Of a DNA stretch of 64,000 nucleotides, positions 36,654 through 48,300 are shown one piece after another (positions within the stretch are counted from its first letter, which is position 1; the number at the start of each line of letters is the position of its first letter). Under the pieces are notes generated by a model, which was given only the letters and a program-made list of their open reading frames with translations, was not told the origin of the DNA and ran no database searches. Origin of the DNA: Nepenthes gracilis (taxonomy: Eukaryota > Streptophyta > Magnoliopsida > Caryophyllales > Nepenthaceae); assembly GCA_033239525.1 (NCBI GenBank), contig BSYO01000004.1, forward strand, positions 24,528,037-24,592,036, given 5' to 3'. The position numbers were made by a program, and so were the translations under genes.

Positions 36654-37796
36654 TTAATCAAGCTCTTCCTGTCTGGTCTCTGATCCGAGGTTCTGGTTCT
36701 CTCTATTGCCCGAGTTCGATTCACTGTCATTGTTTCCTCTGCTAACATCTACGCCACTATTACTCGCTTCAGCTTGCGATCCGGACATCCTAAAAGGCCA
36801 CGGCAAACTGATCCTAAACCTCCTTTCCATGGGCGGATCAGACTGAGAACTCTCCTGTGCCCCCGCAGGACCACTATTGCCGCCACTGACACCATTCCCA
36901 ACCGAATCTGCCGAATGATAAGCTCCGGCTGTAGCTAAAGCAGAATTGCCACGCTTTTGTTCGTAATCAGGATCATCGGTGGGCAACTCAAAACGACAAA
37001 CTGGACATGAATTATGCAACTCCAACCAAGGAAGAATACAATCGGAATGATACACATGCTTACAAGGCATCTGCTTAGCCTCGGCACCGAGATCAAACTC
37101 GTCCTTACAGACCGCACACTGCGAGGAATCTGACTGCAATAATTCCTTCGTCACAGTAATAATCGGCAGCGCCTCAACGGAGGACTTGGACGCCGGAGGC
37201 GTACCATACCGGTTGGGATCGTTCTCCGCCAACTGCTGGATCAGCTGCTCCAGGCCAGGACCAAAGAAGTAATCGCCCAAATTCGCCGGCAGACGGAAAC
37301 CCGCCTGATCGGGAGAATTTTCAATCACGAATTGAAAATTGGCCCCACCGGCTCTCATACTCTGCAAATAACTCTGAAGAAATTGGAAAGGATTGAACAT
37401 ATCAGGGTCCTGAAAAGCCGATCTGCCACCGCCGAAGAAGGTCGATAGATCGATGGCATCGACGCCGGCTGCGGAAGAAGGGGAGGAGGAGGCGGAGAAC
37501 AAGAGGGGAAAGCTGCCACTTCCAAAGGAGGGGGAGATGGAGGAGAGGCTATCGGAAGAAGAGAAGAAGGGATTAGGGGTGGAGATAGGGCTAGGGTTTT
37601 CGGATTCTTCCAGAAATCCGCCGTTGCAATTAGGGCATAGGAGTTCGGGGGAGGATTGGGAGGGCGTAATGGAGACCGTACGGTTGCACTGGTAACAGTA
37701 GTAGTACTGAGGGCTGACGGAGGCGGAGACAGCTCGTCCGCCGCTTCCACCCGCATCGCCGTCTCCTCCGCCGCCAGGAGTTCCACCTGAGGACAT
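36654..37796 (-). CDS. RING-H2 E3 ubiquitin-protein ligase, RING1-like
   Basis: An intronless 380-codon gene. It should accept ubiquitin-loaded E2 and promote transfer to an unknown substrate. The Gly-rich start is followed by a zinc ribbon (C34, C37, C54, C57; YYCYQCNRTVSI), then a Ser/Pro-rich linker. A conserved segment at 133-200 (NPFQFLQSYLQSM and FFGPGLEQLIQQLAENDPNR) precedes the RING-H2 finger: C227, C230, C245, H247, H250, C253, C264, C267, all ligands present with usual spacing. The tail is Ser/Asn-rich and disordered. This ribbon-plus-RING-H2 order is that of the plant RING1-like/RHC1A group (BCA2-type zinc finger ligases). No membrane segment is present, so it is probably soluble. 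The exact orthologue cannot be named by eye. Confidence 0.95.
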   Translation of the reverse strand: MSSGGTPGGGGDGDAGGSGGRAVSASVSPQYYYCYQCNRTVSITPSQSSPELLCPNCNGGFLEESENPSPISTPNPFFSSSDSLSSISPSFGSGSFPLLFSASSSPSSAAGVDAIDLSTFFGGGRSAFQDPDMFNPFQFLQSYLQSMRAGGANFQFVIENSPDQAGFRLPANLGDYFFGPGLEQLIQQLAENDPNRYGTPPASKSSVEALPIITVTKELLQSDSSQCAVCKDEFDLGAEAKQMPCKHVYHSDCILPWLELHNSCPVCRFELPTDDPDYEQKRGNSALATAGAYHSADSVGNGVSGGNSGPAGAQESSQSDPPMERRFRISLPWPFRMSGSQAEASNSGVDVSRGNNDSESNSGNRENQNLGSETRQEELD

Positions 37797-39248
37797 GCCT
37801 ATAACACCGGAGAGAGGCGGAGAGAGCGATGAGTCTACGAAGAAGAAAGAGAATCGCGTGTTTTTTGGATTATGAGGGGATGATGAGAGAGAGCGCTTTG
37901 GTTACAAATTCAGGGTTGGAAATTGAAAACCAATGGCTTGGAGGGTAATGGCAGACGAGACCCGACGCGCTGGAAATAGACCGTGGGACCCCCGGCGAGA
38001 ACAGTTGGCAATGAAAAATATATATATATATATAATTTTAAAATATATGTAAACGTCACTTTTATAATTATTTATGTTAACATGTGTTTAAAACAAAGGT
38101 GACCCCCACTTGACTTTAATAATTCAAATTTGATTTAGAAATTATTATCAATTTTATCTCAACATCTTATTATTGAATATTACTTTACATATCAAAAAAG
38201 AGAATTTGTGTAAGATATAAGTTATCTTATAAAAATTAAAAATAACATTACTGAATAGCCATGATCACATTCTTCTTCACTGAGTTCCTTCTTAATAATT
38301 GGATAGATTTTGACCAATAAAATGAAACACCCAGGCTCTAATTTTTTTAAAAAAAATTCATACAATAAAGTCCATTTCAACACTGCATATGAAATCCATT
38401 CTAGAGATCAAGAGATAAGCATTAGTTCCTACCAAGTGTTCAAAACTAAGCCGAAATCAATGTTTTTTTTTTTTTTTCTACTGCCGATCAATTGGATTCC
38501 TTGAAAGGCCCATCAATATGTTTATGTCAAATCTTCTTGTATTCAGAAAATGTCCTTTTTCTGCCCCTCCACTAGTTGAGAAAGAAGGATGTAGAGCTTG
38601 CAGTTAAAGGGATTGAAAAGAAAATCTATGTACCCAAGTGACCAGAACTGCTCCACAACTTTCATAAGCATAATTAGAGAGGAATAAGACTGAATGTTAA
38701 ATTATGATAAGAAAATAAGGTTAAAACATAATGATAATGTGTATGTAATGCATTCTTCCTTGATTCCGTCCCTCAACAAATAAGTTTTTCTATACATAAA
38801 TTAATAAATGAGGAAGATTTCTATAAAGATTGACTAAAAGTAATTTTTCAGTCATTAAAATTTAAGGGTTTGAACAATATCACCACCAGAGTTAAATTTT
38901 CCAATACATTAAACAAAAAAACTCAGGTGGGGGGAGGGGAGAGGCAAATGAAATAGCATCACAAAGAAAAAAAAAAGGGGAATAAACGAGCAAAATTAAT
39001 ACAAATCAAAAGTGACTAATAGCATTAAGAAAAATAAAATTAAAAAAGTGAGAGAACAAGAACATCTTTGCCTGTTAAAATCCTCTCAAAGAGAGGTGTT
39101 AACTCCAGCGTTTGGATATTACAAAAAGAAGCATTCTAGGAAAACAAAGAGCAAGTGAACATAAATATCCAGAAGCCTGAGTTACTTTCAAAACGCCGAT
39201 GTCCTCTCCCGCTGAGAGTGCGAGCAAGCGAGAAAGAGAGAGACAACA
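37797..39248. other. Intergenic DNA between STT3B and the RING gene
   Basis: It holds the RING gene's 5' UTR/promoter at the low end (GA-rich 37810-37900) and the STT3B 3' UTR at the high end. A (TA)n run sits at about 38018-38032 and a T-run at 38463-38477. No coding sequence was recognised. Confidence 0.5.
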
Positions 39249-39378
39249 TTACCGCCTATTGTTTGGGGGTTTGACCTTGTAAATCCTAACAATCCAATTT
39301 GAAGTCGTGAAAGCTTCTTCCAAGTACTCGAGCCTGACATCCTTATTTCCGATCTCAACACCCCTTGCCCGGTCATAC
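39249..39378 (-). CDS. STT3B: STT3B exon 6 (last)
   Basis: It begins after TGGCAG, reads [34 protein letters not shown] and KPPNNRR, and stops at TAA (39249-39251). This is the usual STT3B C-terminus. Confidence 0.96.
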
Positions 39379-42300
39379 CTGCCATCCAACCAGCATAAAA
39401 ACAATCCAAAGGCCACAAAGAAGACATACACAATACCCACATTGATAAAGCATCCAATAATGAAATAAAATATCAAACAACATATATCAATATCAAGCCC
39501 CTGAAACTAGTACTTCTCAATATTATATCAGCTGATAAACCCCGTATTTGGCCTATATATCGGCCAAAATATGTAATATTTGGTCCATAGATCGATTGAT
39601 ACAATGGACATGGCCAATGCTGACACCTCGCTATCATCCATAAATGGAAGATAAATAGAGACACTTTGTTAGAGCCCTTGCCTTGCCTCAGAATGGATTA
39701 TTCCCTCATTCCCAATGGATAAATTCAACTAAAGTCATCAGAAAAATATCAAATCTTGCACATTTAGGAAGGATTTGTCAGTCATACTACTTGCACGCAG
39801 ATGCCACTACTTAACTAGATGGCTAAGTTAGACCACTTGGACTTGGAGTTCTTGGATTCAAATTGTAAAAACAAATTCTATGAAATCATAGACGATGGGA
39901 AGTTAAGGCTACGCATGTATAGAACATATGCACACACCCGGGAATACATGGCCTGCCTTGTGTACTAGACCACCTTGTTGTATAATGGTAGAGGCAAAAG
40001 GTCGGTTGGCATATGAATTAACAACGCGGAGAACAAGAGGCAGAGACCTTTGGCACTTAGAATTCAAAATCTGTATTCACTCAAGCGTATGTTTATTAGG
40101 TTTTACATTACTCATTTATAGGTCTCATATCCATTGGATATATCATCGGCGGTTAGCTCAATATTTGCGCAAGTATTTGCTTAAGCAAAGGCATTTTCAG
40201 TGGCACATGATGGGTGCATAACGGGGGCATGGGAAGGAAATCAATTCCTAATACGCACCTAAAGGGCACATGCGCATGAAAAACAGCAGTGTTGGCGCCT
40301 AGAGGATACACATGCGTAAAAAGCAATAGTGTTCATGCCTGAAGTGCGCACATGCATACATTGCAACTTGTTGAGTAGTAGGTCACAACTAATACATGCA
40401 TGATAAATGCTTGTACACCGGCGCCGATATAAAAATGCGCTGGTCACATTTTATGATTAATTAGAGATCATTTCAACACAAGAGGGCAGCGCGGGGAAGA
40501 GAGACAAAAGAGAAAAGAGAAGGAAAAGATCTTGGCACCCATTTGAGATCAGATTTGCATTCTATCTTTTACCAAATTTAGGTAAATTATTCTAATTTCA
40601 TTTGTAGAATGTTTTGTCGATTTATTCATTTATCGTTGTATTATATTGTTCGGTTGTTGGGTATCTTGGGGTTACCATTAACCAATTCTTCATACGTGTT
40701 GTAATTATAAAGAAGTTTGCTCAAATTGGGTCATTTGTAACCAAATTTTATTATAGTTAAGGTTGTTCAAACATAGTGTTCCATGGCTTTTCCTTATTTG
40801 ATAAGGATTTTCACATAAAATTAGTTGTGCAGCGTGTGTATTTGGTTGCATGTGTTGTTTATTGTTTGTCATGTTCAATCGGGAGAGAATGGTGACTAGC
40901 AGTGTCAACATATTTGAATTCTATTATGCCATGTGAATCCTAACAATGCTATGACAACCAACTTTCCAAAGGTAAAATTAACCAAAAGGAATTTGATCTG
41001 CTTTTTAGTTAACTAGCCAATCTAGAAAGGAATCTTGCTGAAAGATATAACATAGTAAATGCCAATTAATATGGGATCTACCCAAGGAACATTTTCGTAA
41101 GTTTATGGAAGTGTCGTTGAGGACTGTGATTGAGGCAGCATACGTTCCCCTAATCAGGCCACTGGTAGCTACAAAAATCCCACTTTGGAAGAGTATTCTC
41201 AAAAGAATTTCTTTATTAAATATTAGATCGATTCCAGAGGTTGGTCTTCTGTTTGATGAGAATAGGTTCAGACACTGCATCGATATTTGACTGTTTTTTA
41301 TGGCACAAATCGAGGGTGGATTTTCACAAGTTTGTCATTTTTGAGATGGTAAAGCGGCATCTGTGTCAATTTATGGAATAATCCATGGTTAAGTGCCATA
41401 GAACTGAATATGAAATTCCCTAATGTATTCAGATCAGCTACTGATCCAAATGCAGTGGTAGCAAATTATTGTGATAAAGAACTAACGACCAACAGGAAAA
41501 TCAAAGGGTTCAAGCTGGGACGATCAAAGCACTTCTACCTGCTTGGGAATGATTCAGCAAGGAGAAATAGAAAGATAAGTACCTTCCTCTTTACCTCTTT
41601 ATATTTTATGGTATATTTGGGGTGTAAGAAATCTCATTGGTTTTGGAAAAAGGGTCTTTAAAATTGAAGAATTCACAGCTGGGATGGCTAAAGCTTCAGT
41701 TGTTTTTGTCCTGGGTTAAGTCTTCTTTTCCCTCTTCTCATTCTGATGTAAGCATTACTAACAGCATTGATGATCTAGCTCTAGGAATCTGGTGGGTTTT
41801 GCAGTCTTTGCCCAGTTGGTGAATTCTTACTTACCAACAAAATTAAGGGCATTTTGTTGAAGATATAGTGGGTGTACGTTCCGGCTGATGATGATGCAAC
41901 AGTGTCCATAAGAGATATTTGATGAATCTCAAACCAACAACTCTCCAAAACTGATAGTAAAACCAATAATTGTAATGTATAGTATTTCTTCACACGAAGA
42001 AGCCAAATCTATATTGTTCGAAAGGGCTGTTTATCATAGTCGCACAAAACAAATGTAGGATGCATAGATACCTTACAAAAGGAGTAAGGCAGAAAAATTG
42101 GCATGCACAAGTAGAATTTCACAGGGTACAACAAATTGAAACAACATTTCAGATATTAACCATGTCAGCTGTATACAGCAAACACGATGTTCCCAACATT
42201 TAGTTTGTGGAAAAGGGGGAGGTCACAGATGGATGGCCGATGTATCACTAATAACGTTAGTATGATAAAGCAAAAACGGTAAGTGTCATACTTACCCAGG

Positions 42301-45300
42301 AGGTTTACCATATTCCGTACGCAGCTCTCCAAATCGATAATAACATAGTTTGTACCTGATCACCAAAACAAAGAGAAAATAAGAACCTTCTATGACCTTG
42401 CCAGTTAAAAAGTAAGAATTCTGCAGGGGCAGCAGCAAATAGAACGAGGACTCCATAATCAGAAGAAAAGAAACCAAAATAATCATTTGAATGCAAAGCT
42501 CATCTTTTCCCATCTTCTAAAAGCACATCTCTGCAGTTAACAAATTCTGTTTAACCAATCCCCCCTCTTTTTCCATCTCCTTCCCCTTTTATATTTACGA
42601 AACATATTTTCATAGACACACAGATTCTCCTATTATATTACAAACATACTTCTCAGATTAACTTGCTACACACTACACATGGTTGCAAACTAAAGCTTCT
42701 GCCTTGAGTAATTGCAGGCCCACAGCCTCATTAATTTCTCAACAAGATGCTCCATGGTTTTATCTGAAAAAATTGCAGGCACAGGTATTTGGTATTGATG
42801 CATACTTAACCAAGTAACAGAATAGCAATTAACATGAATGCCATAGAAATTCTTATAGGGAAAATATTTAAGGACCTTCAAAGAAAAATGATTCAAAAAA
42901 TAACAAATAAAGAGATAATACAGACCAAATACACGATAGAACATTCAAAAAATAACAAATACAGTGATAATAAGGACCAAATACATGATAGAACTACTGC
43001 TTCAGTATACTGGCCATATATTCTGATTTTTTCCAGAAAATCATCACTTCCAAGATGGAGGAGTCTCCATGACTAATACCACTCGGAGCCTATATGCGAG
43101 AATGTCGGTCACCACCTCTTACCAATATCACCACCATTTGGCACCACCTCCACCAACCTCCTCCGCTACACTGACCACAAACCTGTTGCAATTTCCATTT
43201 CTAAGAAGTCTGACTACCCCAGATAAACATCCACCTTCGTTACCACCAAGACATTACCTCCACTAATGACCGGCCAACCACAGCCATGCTCATTGCCAAA
43301 ATTGAGGTCTAATGGTAGTACTCCTAGTCTTGGCTACCACTAATATAAATATTGGCCGATATTGTAGATATTGGCTGATATGTATTGTTATTAAGACTCC
43401 ATGATACTGTATTTTCCAATACCGTGACAATATCGTATATATATTTATGTATTTGCGATATAACGTGATATATCGACTAATATTCAAAATATCGGAAAAT
43501 ACGACCATGTCAGCTTATGATTTTTAGAAATGCTTTCCTTCCAATACATTCGATACTGATACTCAATGTTTGATATTGATATTGTTATATCTAATACCAA
43601 TAGCGAAACCAATATTTTTATCCATGAGGGCTAGACATGGTATCTTAAACAACACAATCTTTTCATTTTTTTTTCCTTTTACAAGGGGGGGTGAAGGGTG
43701 GATTGGTGGGGACCTATCGACTTGCCTAGGCAAATGGCCTATGTTCAATCCCTGCTAACTCCCCCTCCCATCTTTACCTATCTGCAGAAAAAGGTACACC
43801 ATTTCCACTTCATAGTAGCTGCAAATATACTTGAAATAGCGTAGTCTTGATTGATTTAATAGGAGCTAACATTAACTTGTCTCAAACTTGACCCAAATTT
43901 GATGAAGATATCACTAGGTTTGTATTGTCGATTTTCAACAAATCTTCAGAGGACAAATAACTGTCAATACCAAATTGAGACTATCTTGTTATGAGCATCC
44001 TTCCTTCTTTTCCCTCATTTGAACCAAAAGATGGTCAAAATACTTCTGTCGTTGAGACTTTTAGTTGCCGGTCTCTGCATGCACAGGAGAAAAGATTCAC
44101 TGTCGTAATTCAGCTTACTTTCTAGTAGTTTTTCGACGGCATGCTTGTAATTTCATGCCAAATTACCAAGTCAAATAGAAAAGATGAGTATCAGATGCAT
44201 ATCACAGCACATTTTCCTTTCTCTCTCGTCCAACTTCTTTTCTACTGTTGCTCTTTCTCTCTCATTTATTCAGTAACACCAAAACTACAACAAAATAATT
44301 AAACACAAATTTGAACATGGTTATAAAAGCCTGTTACAATAACCCCCGCTGTCATAGAGTGAATCTGTTGTACAGGTCAGGAATCAGAAGTTGGGTCTAC
44401 CACAGAAAAATGCAATAGTGTCATGCAAACGCTACAACCAGAAATGCTAGTCACCAGTTGAGAACAATTTGATGGATCAAAGCCCAAAACAAATCGTACA
44501 ATTTGGTGCCCCCAGCACTTGAACTTAGCAACCCTGTTTGAAGCATAGTCCTAGAATCAGAAGAATCAACAAACTCTACTTGGTTTGCAATTTTTCCTGT
44601 TTCTTCCATTCGTCATCCTCTATTTTGCAGTTCCGTATGCCTGGAGGCTTATCAACAGATCATAGAAAATGCAAGTACTTCACATAAAACATAATTTCTA
44701 ACATCCAAAATGGTTGAATGAATGCCATATTTCTAGCTGCTCAAAGTTGTAAATTTCTTCTATTCTTTTTGAATCTTTAAACAACTGACGACATTATCCC
44801 TGTGTGGTGGTTCTAGGAAGGTGCCTGAATCCAGTAATCCTTCACAAGTTGTCCCTGTTAGTGAAGGTTGGTTCAATTTTATTCCACGAAGACTAGTGAA
44901 ATTTAAATGTCACCTGTATTTTAATATATATAGGCACTTCCTCAACTCATTTGGAATTTTTATAACATTATAAAATAAACCATATTATATTGTGCCATAA
45001 TCTCTAAGCTTCCAAGCTTCAATAGTTATAACACCTAGTCCAATAGATTAACCATTTTTCATCTTTTCAATACATACTTGACCTTTTGAAGTCTAATTTT
45101 GTGGACTATCTAAACTGTATAGCCTCTAAATCTTCAGTCGATTTTAAATCTGATCATTCAACTTGGTTTTCTTTGAAAAGCATATTAGATAATTTTTCCA
45201 TCATCTTCATTTACTAATGCACAACCATTTTCACCTAGATCTCTATGCCTTTCTTTTCATATTTTCGATAAAGAGTGAAAAAAAGAACTTCTAGATTTTA

Positions 45301-48300
45301 CCCTAGCAAGTTTGTACAGTGTATTCTTCTCTCTGTCTTTGGCCCCAGATCATTGTATGCCCTAGCAATAGCATGCACATGCATCTCCTAAACAACAATT
45401 TCTTATAAAAGTACTGACTAATAGCAAAAGACACCCATATTACAGAGCAATCTTAAATAATAGAATTACAAACTGGCAGTGTAGGCATGTTCTTAAATAT
45501 ATAAGAAAATCAACCATTGATCGGGAAATTTGTGTTAAAAATATAGAAGATAAGAAGGATTTAACAGAACACAGCAAAAGCTTTGGCCTTATAAATCTAG
45601 CGTAGATATATACCAGATGATATGCAATACCAATTTCAACAATGTAAGTGCTTAGGAACTCACATTAGACAATTTAACATCTTTGGAGCTGCACCTTTGT
45701 CAACACGGTACTCGCCATTAACAAGGTAGTCAGGTTCCTTGATCACAGGAAAAACTCCTCCACCAATTCTTACCATCCACAAGAATCTAGCAATGAAATT
45801 ATTCTTGTCAGACTAAATGAAGAATACTACTGAGAACACAAGTCAATATCGTCAATAACTTTATCTTTTCCAGGAAAGTCGGCTTCAGACCAATAAAATA
45901 CGTACTTGTTAATGTCATCAGAAGAATAGCCAGTCACACCACCAAAAACAACCAATACATAATCCACATCAAGTGACCGCATAATTTCATATGCTTCATC
46001 TTCATAAGATGACATTGCTCGTCCAACTGTTGCAATATGGGTGTTATTCCAAGTGTTATTGTCCACAATAACAGTCCTATTTCCCATAGCAGTAATCTGG
46101 TAACCATAATCCCACCATGACATAACCTTAGCATCGGTAGGAGTATTTTGCCGAAGCCAAAAGTATGCCTCACGATAATCATCAAAAATCACCCTGTTAC
46201 CATATGCACCCCTTGCAGCCAACACAATTGATGGAGATGAATATGCCTCTGATGTGACCCATGTACAATGCGTCACATATCTGCTGAGCAAATAAAATGC
46301 ACCCACAAGCAACGCAATAGCAGCATTCTTTTGGAAAGGCAACGACAAATCTAGCGATGCCTGTATAAACAATAGTCATTTCCCCAAAAACTCCCCAAAG
46401 AATGAGACAACAATGAAGAAAGAAAATTAAACAAGAATTTCTTCTTTTAAAAATTCAGCTAACTCTTGAGAATCAGACAACATTAAAAAAATACACATAG
46501 GATTAGCTATCACCCACAACCTCTAGCCATTTCCAAAATGAAGCACTAGGGTTTAGCCAGACAGGCAGGAGAAATTCTTAATTAAAATTAAATATCCCAG
46601 ATAAATAGATCCTAACTTGTTTGATAGCTGGAATTCAGATGCAAACTACCTAACGAAAATAAGTGGAAGCCAATAACCCAGTCAATACAATGAATAACAA
46701 TAAACAGCATACAGCATGCATCAAGTCAAGCATCCATAACAGGGAATACATGAAATGTCTCGTTTACCAAACAACGAACCAAACTAAGAAGAGGGGAATA
46801 ATTAGCTTGCTCCAACTAGTGCAACCCTTAAGAATATCTAGGGCTCTATGTCACTGACAGACTGTAAAGAAGCAGACATTCACCTATATGTACAGCTTCA
46901 ATTTTATATAGCATGGCAGAATCATTCTTGTACATAATAGAATTTGGTGGAATATTCTAAAACCCCGGAAGAATGTAGAGAAATGGTGAGCTTATAATAA
47001 GTAGATATCCTAAGGGGATACTCTGCATAGAGGAACCTAGTAGAGTATTCTATAAAGGAATATTCTAGGCATCATAGAAGAATACTCTAGAAGAATGATC
47101 CTATCCATCCAAGTGTAACAATCTCGACAGCCGATAGGAAAGGGAGATGGGAGGACTTCAGCTACCTGGGAGGAGTCTTCATTAGTAATCACCAAGGCAA
47201 AGAACTCTTAAGTAATATAAGCTCTCTACATCCTTCCATATTCTCTTCTTTGTGATTTCATGCACGTTCCTTTGTGCTCTTCACTCACCCCACAACTCAC
47301 TTAGCTTGTGCCTAAGTGTTTGGGTGAGACTGACTTAGTAGCTCCAGAAGTGTTGGTGTCACTAAGTGTCACACATGTAATCTAGTCAACAGTTTCATCT
47401 CATGAAATACACCTCCTCATGCAGGACAAGAGCAGCATTGTAACCATAGCAACACATCAGCAAGGATTCAGCAATAAGGGAGATTCACAGCAAACAATCT
47501 AGCATTGAGCTGGCACAGGCAACAGCCAGCATATATTGCACCAATAGAATGGGCAACAGTGCAGAACTGTAGTAACAATTGGTTAGGACGTTAGTTAGGA
47601 TGAGTAATAAATTAATTAAAGAATGTATTATTTGTTGTAGATAGTTGCATGGTTCCTACTAGATAAGCAAGCTATAAATACTCCAATGTGTGTTGAATTC
47701 AAGGATGCAAATGAAATGAATTGAAAACAAGCCTACTGACTGGTTCTTCCTCTTCCTAATCTACCAGCCTAAAATAACTCAACTCCACTGTTCATCTGAT
47801 TTCTCATCTGCCATTCGCCCTTATCATTCCCTTTTCTTTCTCTCTTATTACTGAATTACTTTAGCTAGTGGCAATGAAAGCCTATTCCATCACAAATGAT
47901 ATGAGAGACAAGTTTCTTTCCGTGGGAATTTAGCAATTTTTTTCAGCCACTCTTCTTTCTTTAGTAGTTCTTGTGAGGCCCCAGAACCAAAAACATGATA
48001 ATTGGGAATAATTAAAATGACGATAATCATTAAGAGGTCAAGCATGCATTGAAAAATGAGAGTTGAAAGTAAAAATGTTCAAAAAATATCCAAGTTCAGC
48101 AAGCAGCAGAATTGCGTCTGTTGGGCGCCCGAGGCGCGGCAGCGAGCACAAAAATCCAATACCCGGCCGCTTGCCGTGTGCCAGGCCCCGCTCGAGCGAA
48201 TCCCTGGCAGAAACCCGTGATCGCTGCGCGCTCGCAGGGCGCTCAAGGCGAGCGCTGGCAGAATGTAGCTCGCTCGCCGCGCGCTCAAGCGCAGTCCCGA

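Noticed and set aside
43680..43770. Possible SINE, with a GTTCAATCCC box
   Set aside because: A convincing box A, a 3' A/T tail and a target duplication are all lacking.
46930..47390. Possible copia solo LTR with repeated GGAATATTCTAG words
   Set aside because: No TG...CA pair with a flanking duplication could be found, so it is noted only within the intron description.
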